Source: Asanoa hainanensis (lineage in GTDB: Bacteria; Actinomycetota; Actinomycetes; Mycobacteriales; Micromonosporaceae). From it: a stretch of DNA of 64,000 nt. The position numbers and the translations under genes were made by a program. Shown one piece after another: positions 1 through 9,017 of this stretch. Within the stretch, counting starts at the first letter, position 1; every line of letters begins with the position of its first letter. The notes beneath the pieces are model-generated. The model ran no database searches, was not told the DNA's origin, and saw only the letters and a list, made by a program, of their open reading frames with translations. Location: the NCBI RefSeq assembly GCF_900188485.1, contig NZ_FZPH01000017.1, forward strand, positions 62,001-126,000, written 5' to 3'.

Positions 1-1
1 G

Positions 2-1654
2 TCACTCCACGGGGGACGGTGTGCCCCGCGGCAGGCGGCGGGTGGCGAGGAAGCCGGCCGCGGCGAACACGGCGGCGGCCAGCAGCGCCGCCCGCAGGCT
101 GCGTAGCTGCGCCTCGGCGTACCCGTCGACGATCGCGTCCACCTCGGCCGGCGGCACGGCCGTGCGGTCCAGCGCGGCCCGCAGGTCGCTCGTGGACACG
201 AACGTGATGCCCGCGCTGATCCGCACGGTGGCCTGCTGCTCGACCGCGTCCGAGATCCGCGGGTCGGCCGTGATCCGGTCGGTGAAGGTGCCGCTGAGCG
301 CGGCGATCAGCACCGCGCCGACCAGCGCGGTGCCGAGCGAGGAGCCGAGGTTCTGCGCGGTGTACTGCAGGCCGCCGACCTCGCTGCGCTCCTGCTCGCG
401 CACGCTGCCCTGCACCACGTAGCCGAGCTGCGAGGCCAGCAGGCCCATGCCGATCCCGAAGAGCGCCATGGCCAGGCTGAACGAGACCTCGTCGAGGCTG
501 GGCCGCACCGTGCTCACCAGCCAGAGCACCGCCGCCACGACCGTCGCGACGGCGAGTTGCACGATCCGGCGTGGGCCGGCCAGCCGGCCGAGGACCGACC
601 CGGCCGCCGCGGCCACCACCATCCCGACCGACGCGGGCAGCAGCCGCAACCCGGTCTCGAAGGCGTCGAGCCCGAGTACGACCTGCACGTACAACGGGAT
701 CGCGAAGAAGACGCCGAGCAGCACGAGGTTCTGCACGAACAGCATCGACAGGCCCGCCCGCAGCGGTGGTGCCGCGAGCAGCACCGGCTCGACCAACGGC
801 TGGCGGCCCGCCGCCTCCCGGTGCCGGATCCACGCCAGGAAACAGGCGAGCAGGGCGGCGCCGCCCGCGACGACGAACAGGGTCGGCGCGAAGCCGAAGA
901 TCTCGACGGGCGTGTCGCGCGGCCGGAGCCAGCCCCAGGTGCTGCTCTGGAGGACGCCGAGCACGACGAGCGCCATGCCGGCCGCGGACAAGGCGGCGCC
1001 GACGCCGTCGAGCCGGGTCCGCCGCGCCGGCACGTCCCGGATCCACGACGTGAGCAGCAGGATGACGACGACCAGCACGGCTTCGCCGGCGAACACCAAC
1101 CGCCAGGTGAGGTACGTGGTGACCCACCCGCCCAGCAACGGTCCGACCGCGATGCCGGCTCCGGCCACGCCGCCGATCACGCCGTACGCGGTCGCCCTGG
1201 CCTTTCCGGTGTAGTTCGCACCGACCAGCGCGGCCAGCGACGGCAGCACCAGCACGGCGCCGAGCCCTTCGATGACCGACCAACCGAGCACCAACGCCCA
1301 CAGCGTGGGCGCGACGGCCGTGAGGGACGTGCCGACGCCGTACACGGCCATGCCGACGACGAAGGCCCGCCGGCGTCCCCATAGGTCACCCAGCTTGCCG
1401 CCGGTGATCATGAAGGCTGCCATCACCAGCGTGTAGAGGGTGATGACGGACTGGATCGCGGTCACGTCCGTGTCGAAGTCGTCGACGAGCTGGCTGATCG
1501 ACACGTTCATGACGGACGTGTCGAGGACCATCAGAAACTGGGCCAGCCCCAACACGGCCAGCGGCCGCCACGAGAAGGTCGCTATGGTGAGCCAGTTTAT
1601 CGGGGTACGTGGTGAAATGCGGGGACCTCGGCAATGGCGCCGTCCTGCGATCAT
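2..1654 (-). CDS. DHA2-family MFS multidrug exporter
   Basis: Integral-membrane drug:proton antiporter of the EmrB/QacA type, about 550 residues, with roughly 14 predicted hydrophobic segments. The first segment carries the DHA2 signature LDTSVMNVS, and the loop after the second carries motif A (GKLGDLWGRRR). A hydrophilic C-terminal end with a last hydrophobic helix closes the protein at the window edge, stop included. The start is uncertain: ATG at 1654 or 1663 are the only ATG codons near the first helix, and 1663 overlaps the start codon of the divergent lipoprotein gene. No regulator sits next to it inside the window. The substrate cannot be told from sequence. Confidence 0.88.
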   Translation of the reverse strand: MIAGRRHCRGPRISPRTPINWLTIATFSWRPLAVLGLAQFLMVLDTSVMNVSISQLVDDFDTDVTAIQSVITLYTLVMAAFMITGGKLGDLWGRRRAFVVGMAVYGVGTSLTAVAPTLWALVLGWSVIEGLGAVLVLPSLAALVGANYTGKARATAYGVIGGVAGAGIAVGPLLGGWVTTYLTWRLVFAGEAVLVVVILLLTSWIRDVPARRTRLDGVGAALSAAGMALVVLGVLQSSTWGWLRPRDTPVEIFGFAPTLFVVAGGAALLACFLAWIRHREAAGRQPLVEPVLLAAPPLRAGLSMLFVQNLVLLGVFFAIPLYVQVVLGLDAFETGLRLLPASVGMVVAAAAGSVLGRLAGPRRIVQLAVATVVAAVLWLVSTVRPSLDEVSFSLAMALFGIGMGLLASQLGYVVQGSVREQERSEVGGLQYTAQNLGSSLGTALVGAVLIAALSGTFTDRITADPRISDAVEQQATVRISAGITFVSTSDLRAALDRTAVPPAEVDAIVDGYAEAQLRSLRAALLAAAVFAAAGFLATRRLPRGTPSPVE

Positions 1655-1661
1655 CAGCGAC

Positions 1662-2864
1662 ATGCGGAAGATCGCCGTGGGGTTGGCCGCCGTTCTGCTG
1701 GTCTCCGGGTGCACGGGCACGGGGACTCCACCACCGAAGCGCGCGCCGACGAGGCCGGCCGTCACCCAAGCGCCGCCGGCACCCACGTGGCGGCTGGCGA
1801 CGCTGCCCGAGCTGGTCGGGCCGACGAGCGCGCTGTGGGACGTCGTCTCGGTGGACGCCACGCACGCGTGGGCCGTCGGCGCCGAATCGTACTCGCCCGA
1901 GAAGCCGGACGACACCGGAAAGCCGCTGATCCTCCAGCGGGACGGGACAGGTTGGACCCGCGCCGCGCTCCCACCGCTGGCCTGGCACGGCGGGTTCAAC
2001 CTGGTCGCGGCCGAGTCACCCACGAACGTCTGGGCCGTCGGCAACCAGGCCGCCCCCAGCCCCGAGGACCAGGTCGCGCACGTCCTGCGCTACGACGGGA
2101 CCGCCTGGCGGGAGGTGCCGTTCCCGCAGGGCACCAAGGGCTTCTCGCTCTGGACCGGGCTCACCGTCGTGGGTGGACACGCCTGGCTGGTGGGCAACAA
2201 CGGCAGCGAGGTGCTGATCGAGCAGTGGGACGGCCGGTCCTGGCGCTCGCACCGCTCCCCCGCCGAATGTCGCACCGGCGGCACGTCCTTCGGCGGCATG
2301 CCGAACTTCTGCACGTTCACCGCCGTCAAGGCGTTCGCCCCGAACGACATCTGGGCCGCCGGCAACGGCGCCTGGAAGGGCTTCAAGGGCCCGTTGCTGT
2401 TCCATTTCGACGGCTCCGGCTGGCGCAGCGTCCGGGTGGGCATCGACAACCAGGAGACCGCGTTCAACGCGCTCGCGGGTCGCTCGTCCGCCGAGCTGTG
2501 GGCGGTCGGCGAGCACGGGTTGGCCGTACGCGGTGGCGGCACGTCCTTCGAGGTGGTGCCCGACGCGCCGGACGGCCCGCAGCCGGACGTGGCCATGGAC
2601 CCGGCCGGTCAGCCGTGGGTGACCAAGACTTCGACGGCGCCGAGCGCGGAGCTCTTCACGCGCGGCGCCGGCGGTTGGGTCGGCACGCCCGCGCCGCAGC
2701 CGCCCGACGCGATCGGCATGAGCCTGAACGCGATCGCCGCGACCGAGGGCAGCCCGCTGATGTTCGCGGTAGGTTCGGCCGACCTCCCCACCACGCCGCG
2801 CTACGTGCGTGCGGTCCTGCTCGAATACGCACCGCTCCGGTTGCCCGACCCGAGCCGCCTCTAG
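1662..2864 (+). CDS. Secreted lipoprotein with WAVG beta-propeller-like repeats
   Basis: A 400-residue exported protein. The N-terminus is a lipoprotein signal peptide (MRKIAVGLAAVLLVSGC, lipid-anchored Cys17), followed by a Pro/Thr-rich linker. The rest holds at least five spaced copies of a W-A-V-G type motif (HAWAVG, NVWAVG, HAWLVG, DIWAAG, ELWAVG), as in beta-propeller blades of exported actinobacterial proteins. No catalytic motif is visible, so a binding or scaffold role outside the membrane is likely (inference). The ATG at 1662 is fixed by the signal peptide. It is transcribed divergently from the MFS gene with essentially no gap. Confidence 0.8.
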   Translation: MRKIAVGLAAVLLVSGCTGTGTPPPKRAPTRPAVTQAPPAPTWRLATLPELVGPTSALWDVVSVDATHAWAVGAESYSPEKPDDTGKPLILQRDGTGWTRAALPPLAWHGGFNLVAAESPTNVWAVGNQAAPSPEDQVAHVLRYDGTAWREVPFPQGTKGFSLWTGLTVVGGHAWLVGNNGSEVLIEQWDGRSWRSHRSPAECRTGGTSFGGMPNFCTFTAVKAFAPNDIWAAGNGAWKGFKGPLLFHFDGSGWRSVRVGIDNQETAFNALAGRSSAELWAVGEHGLAVRGGGTSFEVVPDAPDGPQPDVAMDPAGQPWVTKTSTAPSAELFTRGAGGWVGTPAPQPPDAIGMSLNAIAATEGSPLMFAVGSADLPTTPRYVRAVLLEYAPLRLPDPSRL

Positions 2865-2874
2865 GAGTTTGTCC

Positions 2875-3378
2875 GTGACCGACCTTCATACGGCGCGACT
2901 GCGCCTGCACGCCATCGACGCGGCGGAGGGTAAGCGCATCGCCGCCAGGCGCGCCGAGGCGGAGGACGCCTGGGCCGACGACTTCCCGTTCGACGGTGAC
3001 GTCATCGGTGTCACGGCCTTCCTGCGCACCAGCGCTACCCATGGCGAGCAGCGCCCGTTCGGGCACTACCGGATCACCCGGGCCGCCGACGGGAAGGCGA
3101 TCGGCGGGATCGGCTTCAAGGGGCAGCCCCGTGACGGCTGCGTCGAGGTCGGCTACGGCCTGGCTCCGTCGGCCCGCGGCCACGGCTACGCGGCGGAGGC
3201 GCTGGGCGCTCTCCTCGATGTCGCGGCCGACCACGGCCTGTCCCGGGTCGTCGCCGACACGACCGGCGACAACGTCGCGTCCCGCCGAACCCTCGAACGC
3301 GCCGGCTTCCGCCACATCGACACCAACGGCGAGCTCTACCTGTACGAGGCGGTCCTCATCCCGCAAGCCTTGCGCTGA
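2875..3378 (+). CDS. GNAT-family N-acetyltransferase (RimJ/RimL type)
   Basis: A 167-residue acyl-CoA-dependent N-acyltransferase. The acetyl-CoA pyrophosphate-binding loop is seen as ARGHGYA within GYGLAPSARGHGYAAEAL, followed by the usual N-x-x-S/A-x-R-x-x-x-x-x-G-F ending (NVASRRTLERAGF). The GTG start at 2875 is chosen because an AGGAG ribosome binding site (2863-2867), overlapping the preceding stop codon, lies seven bases upstream. It probably follows the lipoprotein gene on one transcript. Its 3' end overlaps the convergent 2H gene by 23 bases. The acceptor substrate is not predictable. Confidence 0.88.
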   Translation: MTDLHTARLRLHAIDAAEGKRIAARRAEAEDAWADDFPFDGDVIGVTAFLRTSATHGEQRPFGHYRITRAADGKAIGGIGFKGQPRDGCVEVGYGLAPSARGHGYAAEALGALLDVAADHGLSRVVADTTGDNVASRRTLERAGFRHIDTNGELYLYEAVLIPQALR

Positions 3379-3985
3379 CGATCGGGTTGGCGTGCTGCTG
3401 TCGGCCGGTGGCCGTCCAGCGGTTCAGGTCCGCGAAATCGCACCGCGCGGTGCCGAACGGCTGGTTCAGTCGGGCCGTGGCCCACTCCACCAGGCCACGC
3501 GGGTCGGCGACCGGGCCGGTGAACCCGACCAGCGTGGTGTGCCAGATGTCCCGCCGGAGGTCGCGTTCCAAGCCGTCGGCTCCACTGGCCGCCAGTGCTT
3601 CGGCCAGCCTGGACCGCAACCGCGGTGCCGTTTCGTCGACCGGGTAGCCGCACGCCAGCACGTTGGTCGTGGTCACGACGACGCCGGCGAAACGCAAGCG
3701 CACCGGTCCGAGGCCGGCGGTCGCCTCGGCCAACGCGCTCTCGTAGACCGCAGGCGGACCGTCGTCGACGGCGCGTACGGTCACATGGTGGTCGAAGAGG
3801 TAGGCGTCGCCGACGAACGCGGCGGCCTCCGCGGCCAGGTCGGCGAACCGGCCGCGGGTGGCCACGTCCAGCCGCAGCGCGACGGACAGCGGCCAGCACC
3901 CGGTGCCGAACGGCTGGACGGTCACCTCGCCACGCAACACAGCGCGGCGGCCCTGCTGCCACAGCTCCTGATACCGATCGCTCAA
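3356..3985 (-). CDS. 2H phosphoesterase / 2'-5' RNA ligase-like protein
   Basis: A 209-residue protein with the two H-x-T motifs that define the 2H phosphoesterase superfamily: HVT at about residues 67-69 and HTT at about 149-151, about 80 residues apart, each in a hydrophobic strand context (HVTVRA, HTTLVGF). Superfamily members cleave or make 2',5'- or cyclic phosphodiester bonds in RNA; the substrate here is unknown. No ATG or GTG fits the N-terminus. TTG at 3985, giving (M)SDRYQELWQ, matches how such proteins usually begin, with a weak GGACGG upstream. The gene faces a truncated serine hydrolase head to head. Confidence 0.65.
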   Translation of the reverse strand: MSDRYQELWQQGRRAVLRGEVTVQPFGTGCWPLSVALRLDVATRGRFADLAAEAAAFVGDAYLFDHHVTVRAVDDGPPAVYESALAEATAGLGPVRLRFAGVVVTTTNVLACGYPVDETAPRLRSRLAEALAASGADGLERDLRRDIWHTTLVGFTGPVADPRGLVEWATARLNQPFGTARCDFADLNRWTATGRQQHANPIVSARLAG

Positions 3986-4041
3986 AGTTTGCCGTCCGGG
4001 CGCAGCACCAGCAGGTCCAGCACGTGCCCGCGACCACGGAC

Positions 4042-4947
4042 ATGCGCTTCCGCATCGGGTCGGTCGGCATCGCGTACCTGAACACGGTGTTGCTCCAGCT
4101 CGTCGACCAGGGCGTCGTCTCGCTCGACGACCCGGTCGCACGGTGGTTTCCCGCTCTGCGCCAGGCCGACCAGGTCACGCTGCGCATGCTGGGCAGCACC
4201 ACGTCCGGCTACCCGGACTTCGAGAGCTACCCACCGTTCGTCAAGCGCCTCTACGAGGACCCGTTCCAGCACTGGACGCAGCAGGAGCTGCTCGACCTCG
4301 CCCTGGCCCGGCCGTCGTGGTACGAGCCCGGCACGAACTGGAGCTACTCCCACGCCAACTTCGTCATCCTGGGCCAGATCCTCGAACGCGTCACGCGTAC
4401 GCCGGTCAAAGAGCTGTTGCGCCAACGGGTTCTCAACCCGCTCGGCCTGTCCGCGACGACCAGCGAGACCAGCGCGGTCATCCCGGGTCCGGTCCTGCAC
4501 AGCTACACCATCGAGCGCGGGTTCTTCGAGGACGCGACCTACTGGAACCCGTCCTGGACCACGGCGGACGGCGCGATCCTCACCTCGAACATCTGCGACC
4601 TGGCGGTCTCGGCGCGGGCGGTGGGCACCGGTCGGCTGATCTCGCGCGCGGCGTTCCGCGAGATGCTCGACCCGGGCACGGTCGGCCTGGGCGGGCCAAC
4701 GAAGGACTGCCCGGCGACGCTGTGCGTGCCGCAGACGGCGCAGCACCACTTCGGACTCGGCGTCATCGTCCAGAACGGCTGGATCCTGCAGAAGCCCTCG
4801 TTCGCCGGGTACTCGGCGGTGCAGAGCTACCTGCCCAGCAAGGACATCGCCATCGCCGTGGCCACCACCCGCGGCCGGACGACCACCGAGGTGAACTCAG
4901 CCGAGACGGTCGCGAGCCAGATCGGCGCCCTGCTGACAGGCCGCTAG
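4042..4947 (+). pseudogene. Serine hydrolase (beta-lactamase class C family), N-terminally truncated, catalytic Lys missing
   Basis: About 300 residues of a penicillin-binding/class C beta-lactamase fold. The segment RFRIGSVGIAYL aligns with the family's RFRIGSVTKTF, so the S-x-x-K motif reads S-V-G-I and the catalytic lysine is replaced by Ile. The second motif reads Y-S-H at about residues 102-104. The C-terminal GYSAVQSYLP block is well kept. The signal peptide and first strand expected upstream of S-x-x-K are absent in all three frames, since the 2H gene starts there. Either this is a 5'-deleted relic or a pseudo-enzyme starting at ATG 4042 (GTG 4024 is also in frame). Its stop overlaps the convergent DUF427 gene by four bases. 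Confidence 0.55.
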
Positions 4948-5711
4948 CGGACGAAGTGCGTCGTCGGACGTTCCAGGAGCGTGCCGTCCAGGTGGATGTC
5001 GACCTTCTCGTTGTAGAAGGCGACCAGGTCCGCGATCGGCGACAGCGCGCGGGTCGGGAACGTGTAGGACCAGGCGATGTCCGTACCGGCCTCGCCGCCG
5101 CCGGCCAGCGACCAGTAGTCGCTCGTCGTGCCCTTGTAGGCGCAGGCCGTCTCCGTCTCGGTCCGGACCAGGTGCGCGAACCGCACCGACGCGCGGTCGA
5201 TGTAGTAGCGCGTCGGCAGGCCCGTCTCGAACACCATCACCGGCGTGGTGGTGTCGGCGAGCGCGACGCCGTTCAGCGACACCCGCACGTGCCGATGCGA
5301 GCGCAGCGCGTCGACCCGGACGTACGGGTTGCGGGCGTGCACGAAGATCCGCTCGTCCTCCTCGTACCAGGCGTCCAGCGCCGCCCAGTCGAAGCGCACG
5401 TAGCCGGACAGGCCCGGCAGCGCGTCCGCGCCGAAGACCCGCACGGTGCCCGGGCGTTCCTGGCCGCCGGCCGCCAGCCCGAAGCGCCGCGCGGTGCCCC
5501 GCTTCAGCTGCTGCTCGTGCTGCTCGTCGACGAGGAACCGGGAGGTGACGTCGGCGAGCGGCACGTAGTACTGCGGGTAGTACGGCACCTCCCACACGTA
5601 CAGGGCCGCCGTGGTGTCGAAGATCTGCTCGCCGCCGAGGACGGCCCGCAACCGGCGTGGTGCCGGCTCGATCCGGTCGGTTTCGGCGGCCATCCGCGGA
5701 AAGTCGGCCAT
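4944..5711 (-). CDS. DUF427-domain protein
   Basis: A 255-residue cytosolic protein with two DUF427-like repeats. The second carries the strongest signature (YYIDRASVR, then TETACAYKGTTSDYWS, then AWSYTFP and FYNEKVDIHLDG). DUF427 is widespread in actinobacteria, often near redox or stress genes, and its biochemical role is not established. The start ATG at 5711 gives MADFPRM with the first domain directly after. It is divergent from the flavin-dependent oxidoreductase gene across about 60 bases. Confidence 0.85.
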   Translation of the reverse strand: MADFPRMAAETDRIEPAPRRLRAVLGGEQIFDTTAALYVWEVPYYPQYYVPLADVTSRFLVDEQHEQQLKRGTARRFGLAAGGQERPGTVRVFGADALPGLSGYVRFDWAALDAWYEEDERIFVHARNPYVRVDALRSHRHVRVSLNGVALADTTTPVMVFETGLPTRYYIDRASVRFAHLVRTETETACAYKGTTSDYWSLAGGGEAGTDIAWSYTFPTRALSPIADLVAFYNEKVDIHLDGTLLERPTTHFVR

Positions 5712-5772
5712 CGGACCATCGTAGGAACCTCGCCGTGACCAGCGGGCCGTTTCCCGCGACTAGGGTCGGTCC

Positions 5773-6519
5773 ATGGACCTGAAGTACGCCGTCGGGCTGC
5801 CGACGGTCGGCGCGTTCGGCGACGTCCGCACCCTGACCGACCTCGCGGTCAGCGCCGAGCGCCACGGCTGGCACGGCGTGCAGCTCTGGGACCACCTGCT
5901 CGCCGACGAGCCCGGCTGGCCGGTCGCGAGCTCCACCGTCGCGGCGGCGGCCATCGCGGCCCGCACCTCCCGCATCCGGATCATCCTCACCGTCGTGCTC
6001 CCCCGCCGGCAGGTCCAGGAGGTCGCCCAGGACACGGCGGCCATCCACGCGCTCTCCGCGGGTCGGCTGACCGTGCTCGCGACGATCGGGGCGGTCGACC
6101 GGGAATACACCGAGCTCGGGCTCGACCCCGACCTGCGTACGCGCGGGAAGGCCCTGGACGACCGCCTCGACACGCTGCGCGGGCTGTGGGGTGCCGACGA
6201 CATCCCGATCTGGTGCGGCGGTCGGTGGCCGCGGCGGGTCGGGTTGCGCAGGGCCGCGCGGTTCGACGGCGTGCTGGCGACCTTCGAGGGCCACCACACC
6301 CGCAACTCGCCCGTGAGCGAGGTCGCCGAGGCCACCGCGTTCGTGCGCGGGCTGGCCGGCGACCGGTTCGACGTCGCGGTGGAGGGTGCGTCCGAGGCCG
6401 CGTCGGCGCGGGAGCACATCCTGCCGTACGCGAACGCCGGCCTGACCTGGTGGGTGGAAGCGCTCGGCTGGTGGCGTGCGGACTCGGCCGCCCGCATCAC
6501 GGAAGGACCACCGACGTGA
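5773..6519 (+). CDS. LLM-class flavin-dependent oxidoreductase (luciferase-like)
   Basis: A 248-residue TIM-barrel protein of the bacterial luciferase/F420 family: an N-terminal DLAVSAERHGWHGVQLWDHLL segment, then a strand series ending in the typical PIWCGGRWPRRVGLRRAARFDG block. It would use FMN or F420 as cofactor; the substrate is unknown. It is shorter than most family members (about 300 residues) but has no visible break. TAGGGT at 5761-5766 lies six bases before ATG, so the transcript is probably leaderless. The stop overlaps the GTG of the endonuclease gene (GTGA), which suggests translational coupling. Confidence 0.85.
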   Translation: MDLKYAVGLPTVGAFGDVRTLTDLAVSAERHGWHGVQLWDHLLADEPGWPVASSTVAAAAIAARTSRIRIILTVVLPRRQVQEVAQDTAAIHALSAGRLTVLATIGAVDREYTELGLDPDLRTRGKALDDRLDTLRGLWGADDIPIWCGGRWPRRVGLRRAARFDGVLATFEGHHTRNSPVSEVAEATAFVRGLAGDRFDVAVEGASEAASAREHILPYANAGLTWWVEALGWWRADSAARITEGPPT

Positions 6520-7400
6520 AGAGGATGACGAGGCCGGGTGCGGCACTCGGACCGGTCGCGGTCGAGCCGCGCCGGCTGCGGATCGACCCCGACTACGCGT
6601 CGAGGCCCGGGTTCGACGGCGACTTCCTTGGCCTGCCGCTGCCGCTGCCCACGGTCAAGACCGACGCCGCCCTGCTCAATTACCACCATTTCTCGGTGGT
6701 CATGCACGACTCCCGCCGCCTGGCCCATTTCGCTGCCGCCAATGTCGACGGCAGCCGCAGGTTCGAGCGGATCGCGTCCAGCGACCGGTGGAGCCTCGAC
6801 CCGCGCCTGCCGGCCTCCGCACAGGCCGGCGCCGCCCTCTACGCCGGCAACGACCTCGACCGCGGCCACCTCAACCGCCGCGCGGACATGCTCTGGGGCG
6901 ACACCCGCGCGGAGGCGACCGCGGCGGTCGCCGACACCTACCACTACACCAACTGCGCGCCGCAGCACCGCGACTTCAACCAGAACAACGCCACGTGGCA
7001 GGGGCTCGAGGACTACATTCTCGCCGCGGTCGCCGACCACCGCCTGCGCGCCAATGTCTACACCGGACCGATCTTCCGCCCCGACGACCCGAGCTACCGA
7101 GGGGTACGCATCCCGCGCGCGTACTGGAAGGTCGTCGCGGTCGCGACGACGGAGGCGGTGCACGCCACCGCGTACCTGATCGAACAGACGGAGCTGCTCG
7201 ACGCGCTCGGGCGCGACGCGGAGCAACCGCCGCTGGGTCCGTACCGCACGTACCAGATCCAGGTCAGTGACGCGTCAGCCCGCACGGGCATCGACTTCGG
7301 GCCGCTGCCGGCCTTCGACCCGCTGCGGCCGCCGGACCGGGACGCCTCGGCGGCGGCTCCGGTCGAGCTGCGAAACCTGAGCGACGTACGTCTTTCGTAG
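6516..7400 (+). CDS. DNA/RNA non-specific endonuclease (beta-beta-alpha metal, NucA type)
   Basis: A 294-residue nuclease-fold protein. The active-site block DRGH (about residues 115-118, catalytic His118) lies in NDLDRGHLNRR, and the metal-ligand region NQNNATWQGLE follows about 40 residues later, the expected order for Serratia/NucA nucleases. No signal peptide is seen, unusual for a family that is often exported; it may act inside the cell or be a toxin-like effector (inference). The GTG at 6516 overlaps the preceding stop, with GGAAGGA at 6501-6507 as RBS. A later ATG at 6525 is possible. Confidence 0.85.
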   Translation: MKRMTRPGAALGPVAVEPRRLRIDPDYASRPGFDGDFLGLPLPLPTVKTDAALLNYHHFSVVMHDSRRLAHFAAANVDGSRRFERIASSDRWSLDPRLPASAQAGAALYAGNDLDRGHLNRRADMLWGDTRAEATAAVADTYHYTNCAPQHRDFNQNNATWQGLEDYILAAVADHRLRANVYTGPIFRPDDPSYRGVRIPRAYWKVVAVATTEAVHATAYLIEQTELLDALGRDAEQPPLGPYRTYQIQVSDASARTGIDFGPLPAFDPLRPPDRDASAAAPVELRNLSDVRLS

Positions 7401-7427
7401 CCTCGCGGCTGTCTCCATACTGGACCG

Positions 7428-8336
7428 ATGTATGGAGTGATCGTCACGGCACCCGGCGGACCCGAGGTGCTGCAGGTGGCCGAGCTACCCGATCCGGTAG
7501 CGGCGCCCGGGCAGGTCGTGGTGCGGGTGCGGGCCGTCTGCGTGCAGCCCGCCGACATCGCGGCCCGCGTCGGCATGATCCCCGGCGGCCCGGTGCCGCC
7601 GCCCTTCCTGCCCGGCTGGGACATCGCCGGGGAGGTGGACTCGGTGGGTGCGGAGGTCACCGAGTTCCAGCCCGGCGACCGCGTCGTCGGGATGATCCCG
7701 TGGTACCTGACCCGCGGCACGCCCGGCGGATACGCGGAGCTGGTCGCGGCCGACGCCGGCTGGCTCGTCCGGGTGCCGGACGGCCTCGACCTCGCGTCGG
7801 CAGCCACGGCGCCGCTCAACGCGGTCACCGCACACCAGGCCCTGGCGATGCTGTCGCTGGCGGACGCCTCGACGGTGCTGGTCACCGGTGCCAGCGGCGG
7901 GGTGGGCGGGTTCGCCGTGCAGCTCGCCGCGCAGCGGGGTCACCGGGTGCTCGCGGGAGCCACCCACGACGACGAGGAATGGGTCGCCGCCCTCGGCGCG
8001 GCCGAGGTGATCGCGCGCTCGACCGACCTGGCCACGGTCGGCCCGGTCGGCGCGGTGCTGGACGCGATCCCGCTCGGCGACGCGGCGCTGCCGGCCGTCG
8101 CGGACGACGGCATCGTGGTGACGACCCGCCCGACGCCACCGACCGACCGCAAGGTGCGCCAACAGCTCCAGCTCATCCACCTGGACCGCGACGTGCTGGC
8201 CGAGCTCGTGGCGGCCATGGGCGCCGGCACGCTGCGCACGCGGGTCGCGACCACGATCCCCCTGCGCGAAGCCGCGGAGGCCCACCGCCTGGTCGAGGCC
8301 GGCGGCCTGCGCGGAAAGGTCGTGCTGACGGCGTAA
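7428..8336 (+). CDS. NADPH:quinone oxidoreductase-like MDR protein
   Basis: A 302-residue zinc-free medium-chain dehydrogenase/reductase. The N-terminal catalytic domain begins MYGVIVTAPGGPEVLQ, and the Rossmann motif is VLVTGASGGVGGFAVQLAA. The cysteine ligands of zinc enzymes are missing, so it belongs with quinone oxidoreductases (QOR/zeta-crystallin type) that reduce quinones or enones with NADPH. CATACT at 7416-7421, six bases before the ATG, suggests a leaderless transcript. It is followed by a hairpin at 8342-8375. Confidence 0.88.
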   Translation: MYGVIVTAPGGPEVLQVAELPDPVAAPGQVVVRVRAVCVQPADIAARVGMIPGGPVPPPFLPGWDIAGEVDSVGAEVTEFQPGDRVVGMIPWYLTRGTPGGYAELVAADAGWLVRVPDGLDLASAATAPLNAVTAHQALAMLSLADASTVLVTGASGGVGGFAVQLAAQRGHRVLAGATHDDEEWVAALGAAEVIARSTDLATVGPVGAVLDAIPLGDAALPAVADDGIVVTTRPTPPTDRKVRQQLQLIHLDRDVLAELVAAMGAGTLRTRVATTIPLREAAEAHRLVEAGGLRGKVVLTA

Positions 8337-8341
8337 CCGGT

Positions 8342-8375
8342 CGGCCCGGTCCGCTACTCGAAGCGGGCCGGGTCG
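8342..8375. terminator. Hairpin between convergent genes
   Basis: Imperfect inverted repeat: CGGCCCGGTCCGCT (8342-8355) pairs with AGCGGGCCGGGTCG (8362-8375) around a six-base loop, two positions mismatched or wobble. It lies between the convergent quinone oxidoreductase and YrdC genes, overlapping the 3' end of the latter. No T-run follows. Confidence 0.5.
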
Positions 8376-8974
8376 CCCGCGCCGCGGCGGAGGATGACCG
8401 GCTCGTCGTCGCTCCAGTCGATCACCGTGGTCGGGACCGTGCCGCAGTCGCCCGAGTCGACCACCGCGTCCACCGCGTGGTCGAGGCGTTCCTTGATCTC
8501 CCAGCCCTGGGTCATCGGCTCCTCGTCGCCCGGCAGGAGCAGCGAGCTCGACACCAGCGGCTCCCCGAGGGCTTCGAGCAGCGCCTGCGCGACGACGTGG
8601 TCCGGGATGCGGACGCCGACGGTGCGTTTGCGCGGGTGCTGCAAGCGGCGCGGTACTTCTTTCGTCGCCGGCAGGATGAACGTGTAGCTGCCCGGCGTCG
8701 CGGCCCGCACGGCCCGGAAGCGGGCGTTGTTGATCTGCACGAACTGGCCCAGCTGGCTGAAGTCGCGGCAGACCAGCGTGAAGTGGTGGCCGTTGTCGAG
8801 GTGACGGATGCGGCGGATCCGGTCGACGCCGTCGACGTTGCCGAGCCGGCAGCCGAACGCGTACAGCGAGTCCGTGGGATAGGCCACCAGCCCGCCGCCG
8901 TCGATCAGGTCGACCACCTGGCCGACCGTCCGGGGCGCGGGGTTGTCCGGATGCAGGTCGAAGTACCTCGCCAC
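8354..8974 (-). CDS. YrdC/Sua5/YciO-family L-threonylcarbamoyladenylate synthase-like protein
   Basis: A 206-residue single-domain YrdC-fold protein. The N-terminal GGLVAYPTDSLYAFGC block, the LDNGHHFTLVCRDFSQL region, the ATPGSYTFILPATKEVPRRLQHPRKRTVGVRIP segment and VSSSLLLPGDEEP match the YciO/Sua5 family that binds ATP and threonine to make TC-AMP for the t6A37 tRNA modification. It lacks the C-terminal Sua5 domain and is closer to YciO than to TsaC (inference), so its exact role is less certain. GTG at 8974 (VARYFDLHPDN) is preferred because longer starts run into the divergent MocR gene. Confidence 0.85.
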   Translation of the reverse strand: MARYFDLHPDNPAPRTVGQVVDLIDGGGLVAYPTDSLYAFGCRLGNVDGVDRIRRIRHLDNGHHFTLVCRDFSQLGQFVQINNARFRAVRAATPGSYTFILPATKEVPRRLQHPRKRTVGVRIPDHVVAQALLEALGEPLVSSSLLLPGDEEPMTQGWEIKERLDHAVDAVVDSGDCGTVPTTVIDWSDDEPVILRRGAGDPARFE

Positions 8975-9017
8975 GGCCGGGAGCCTAGCCCCTCTCGCGG
9001 TGCTATCGTGATCAGTG

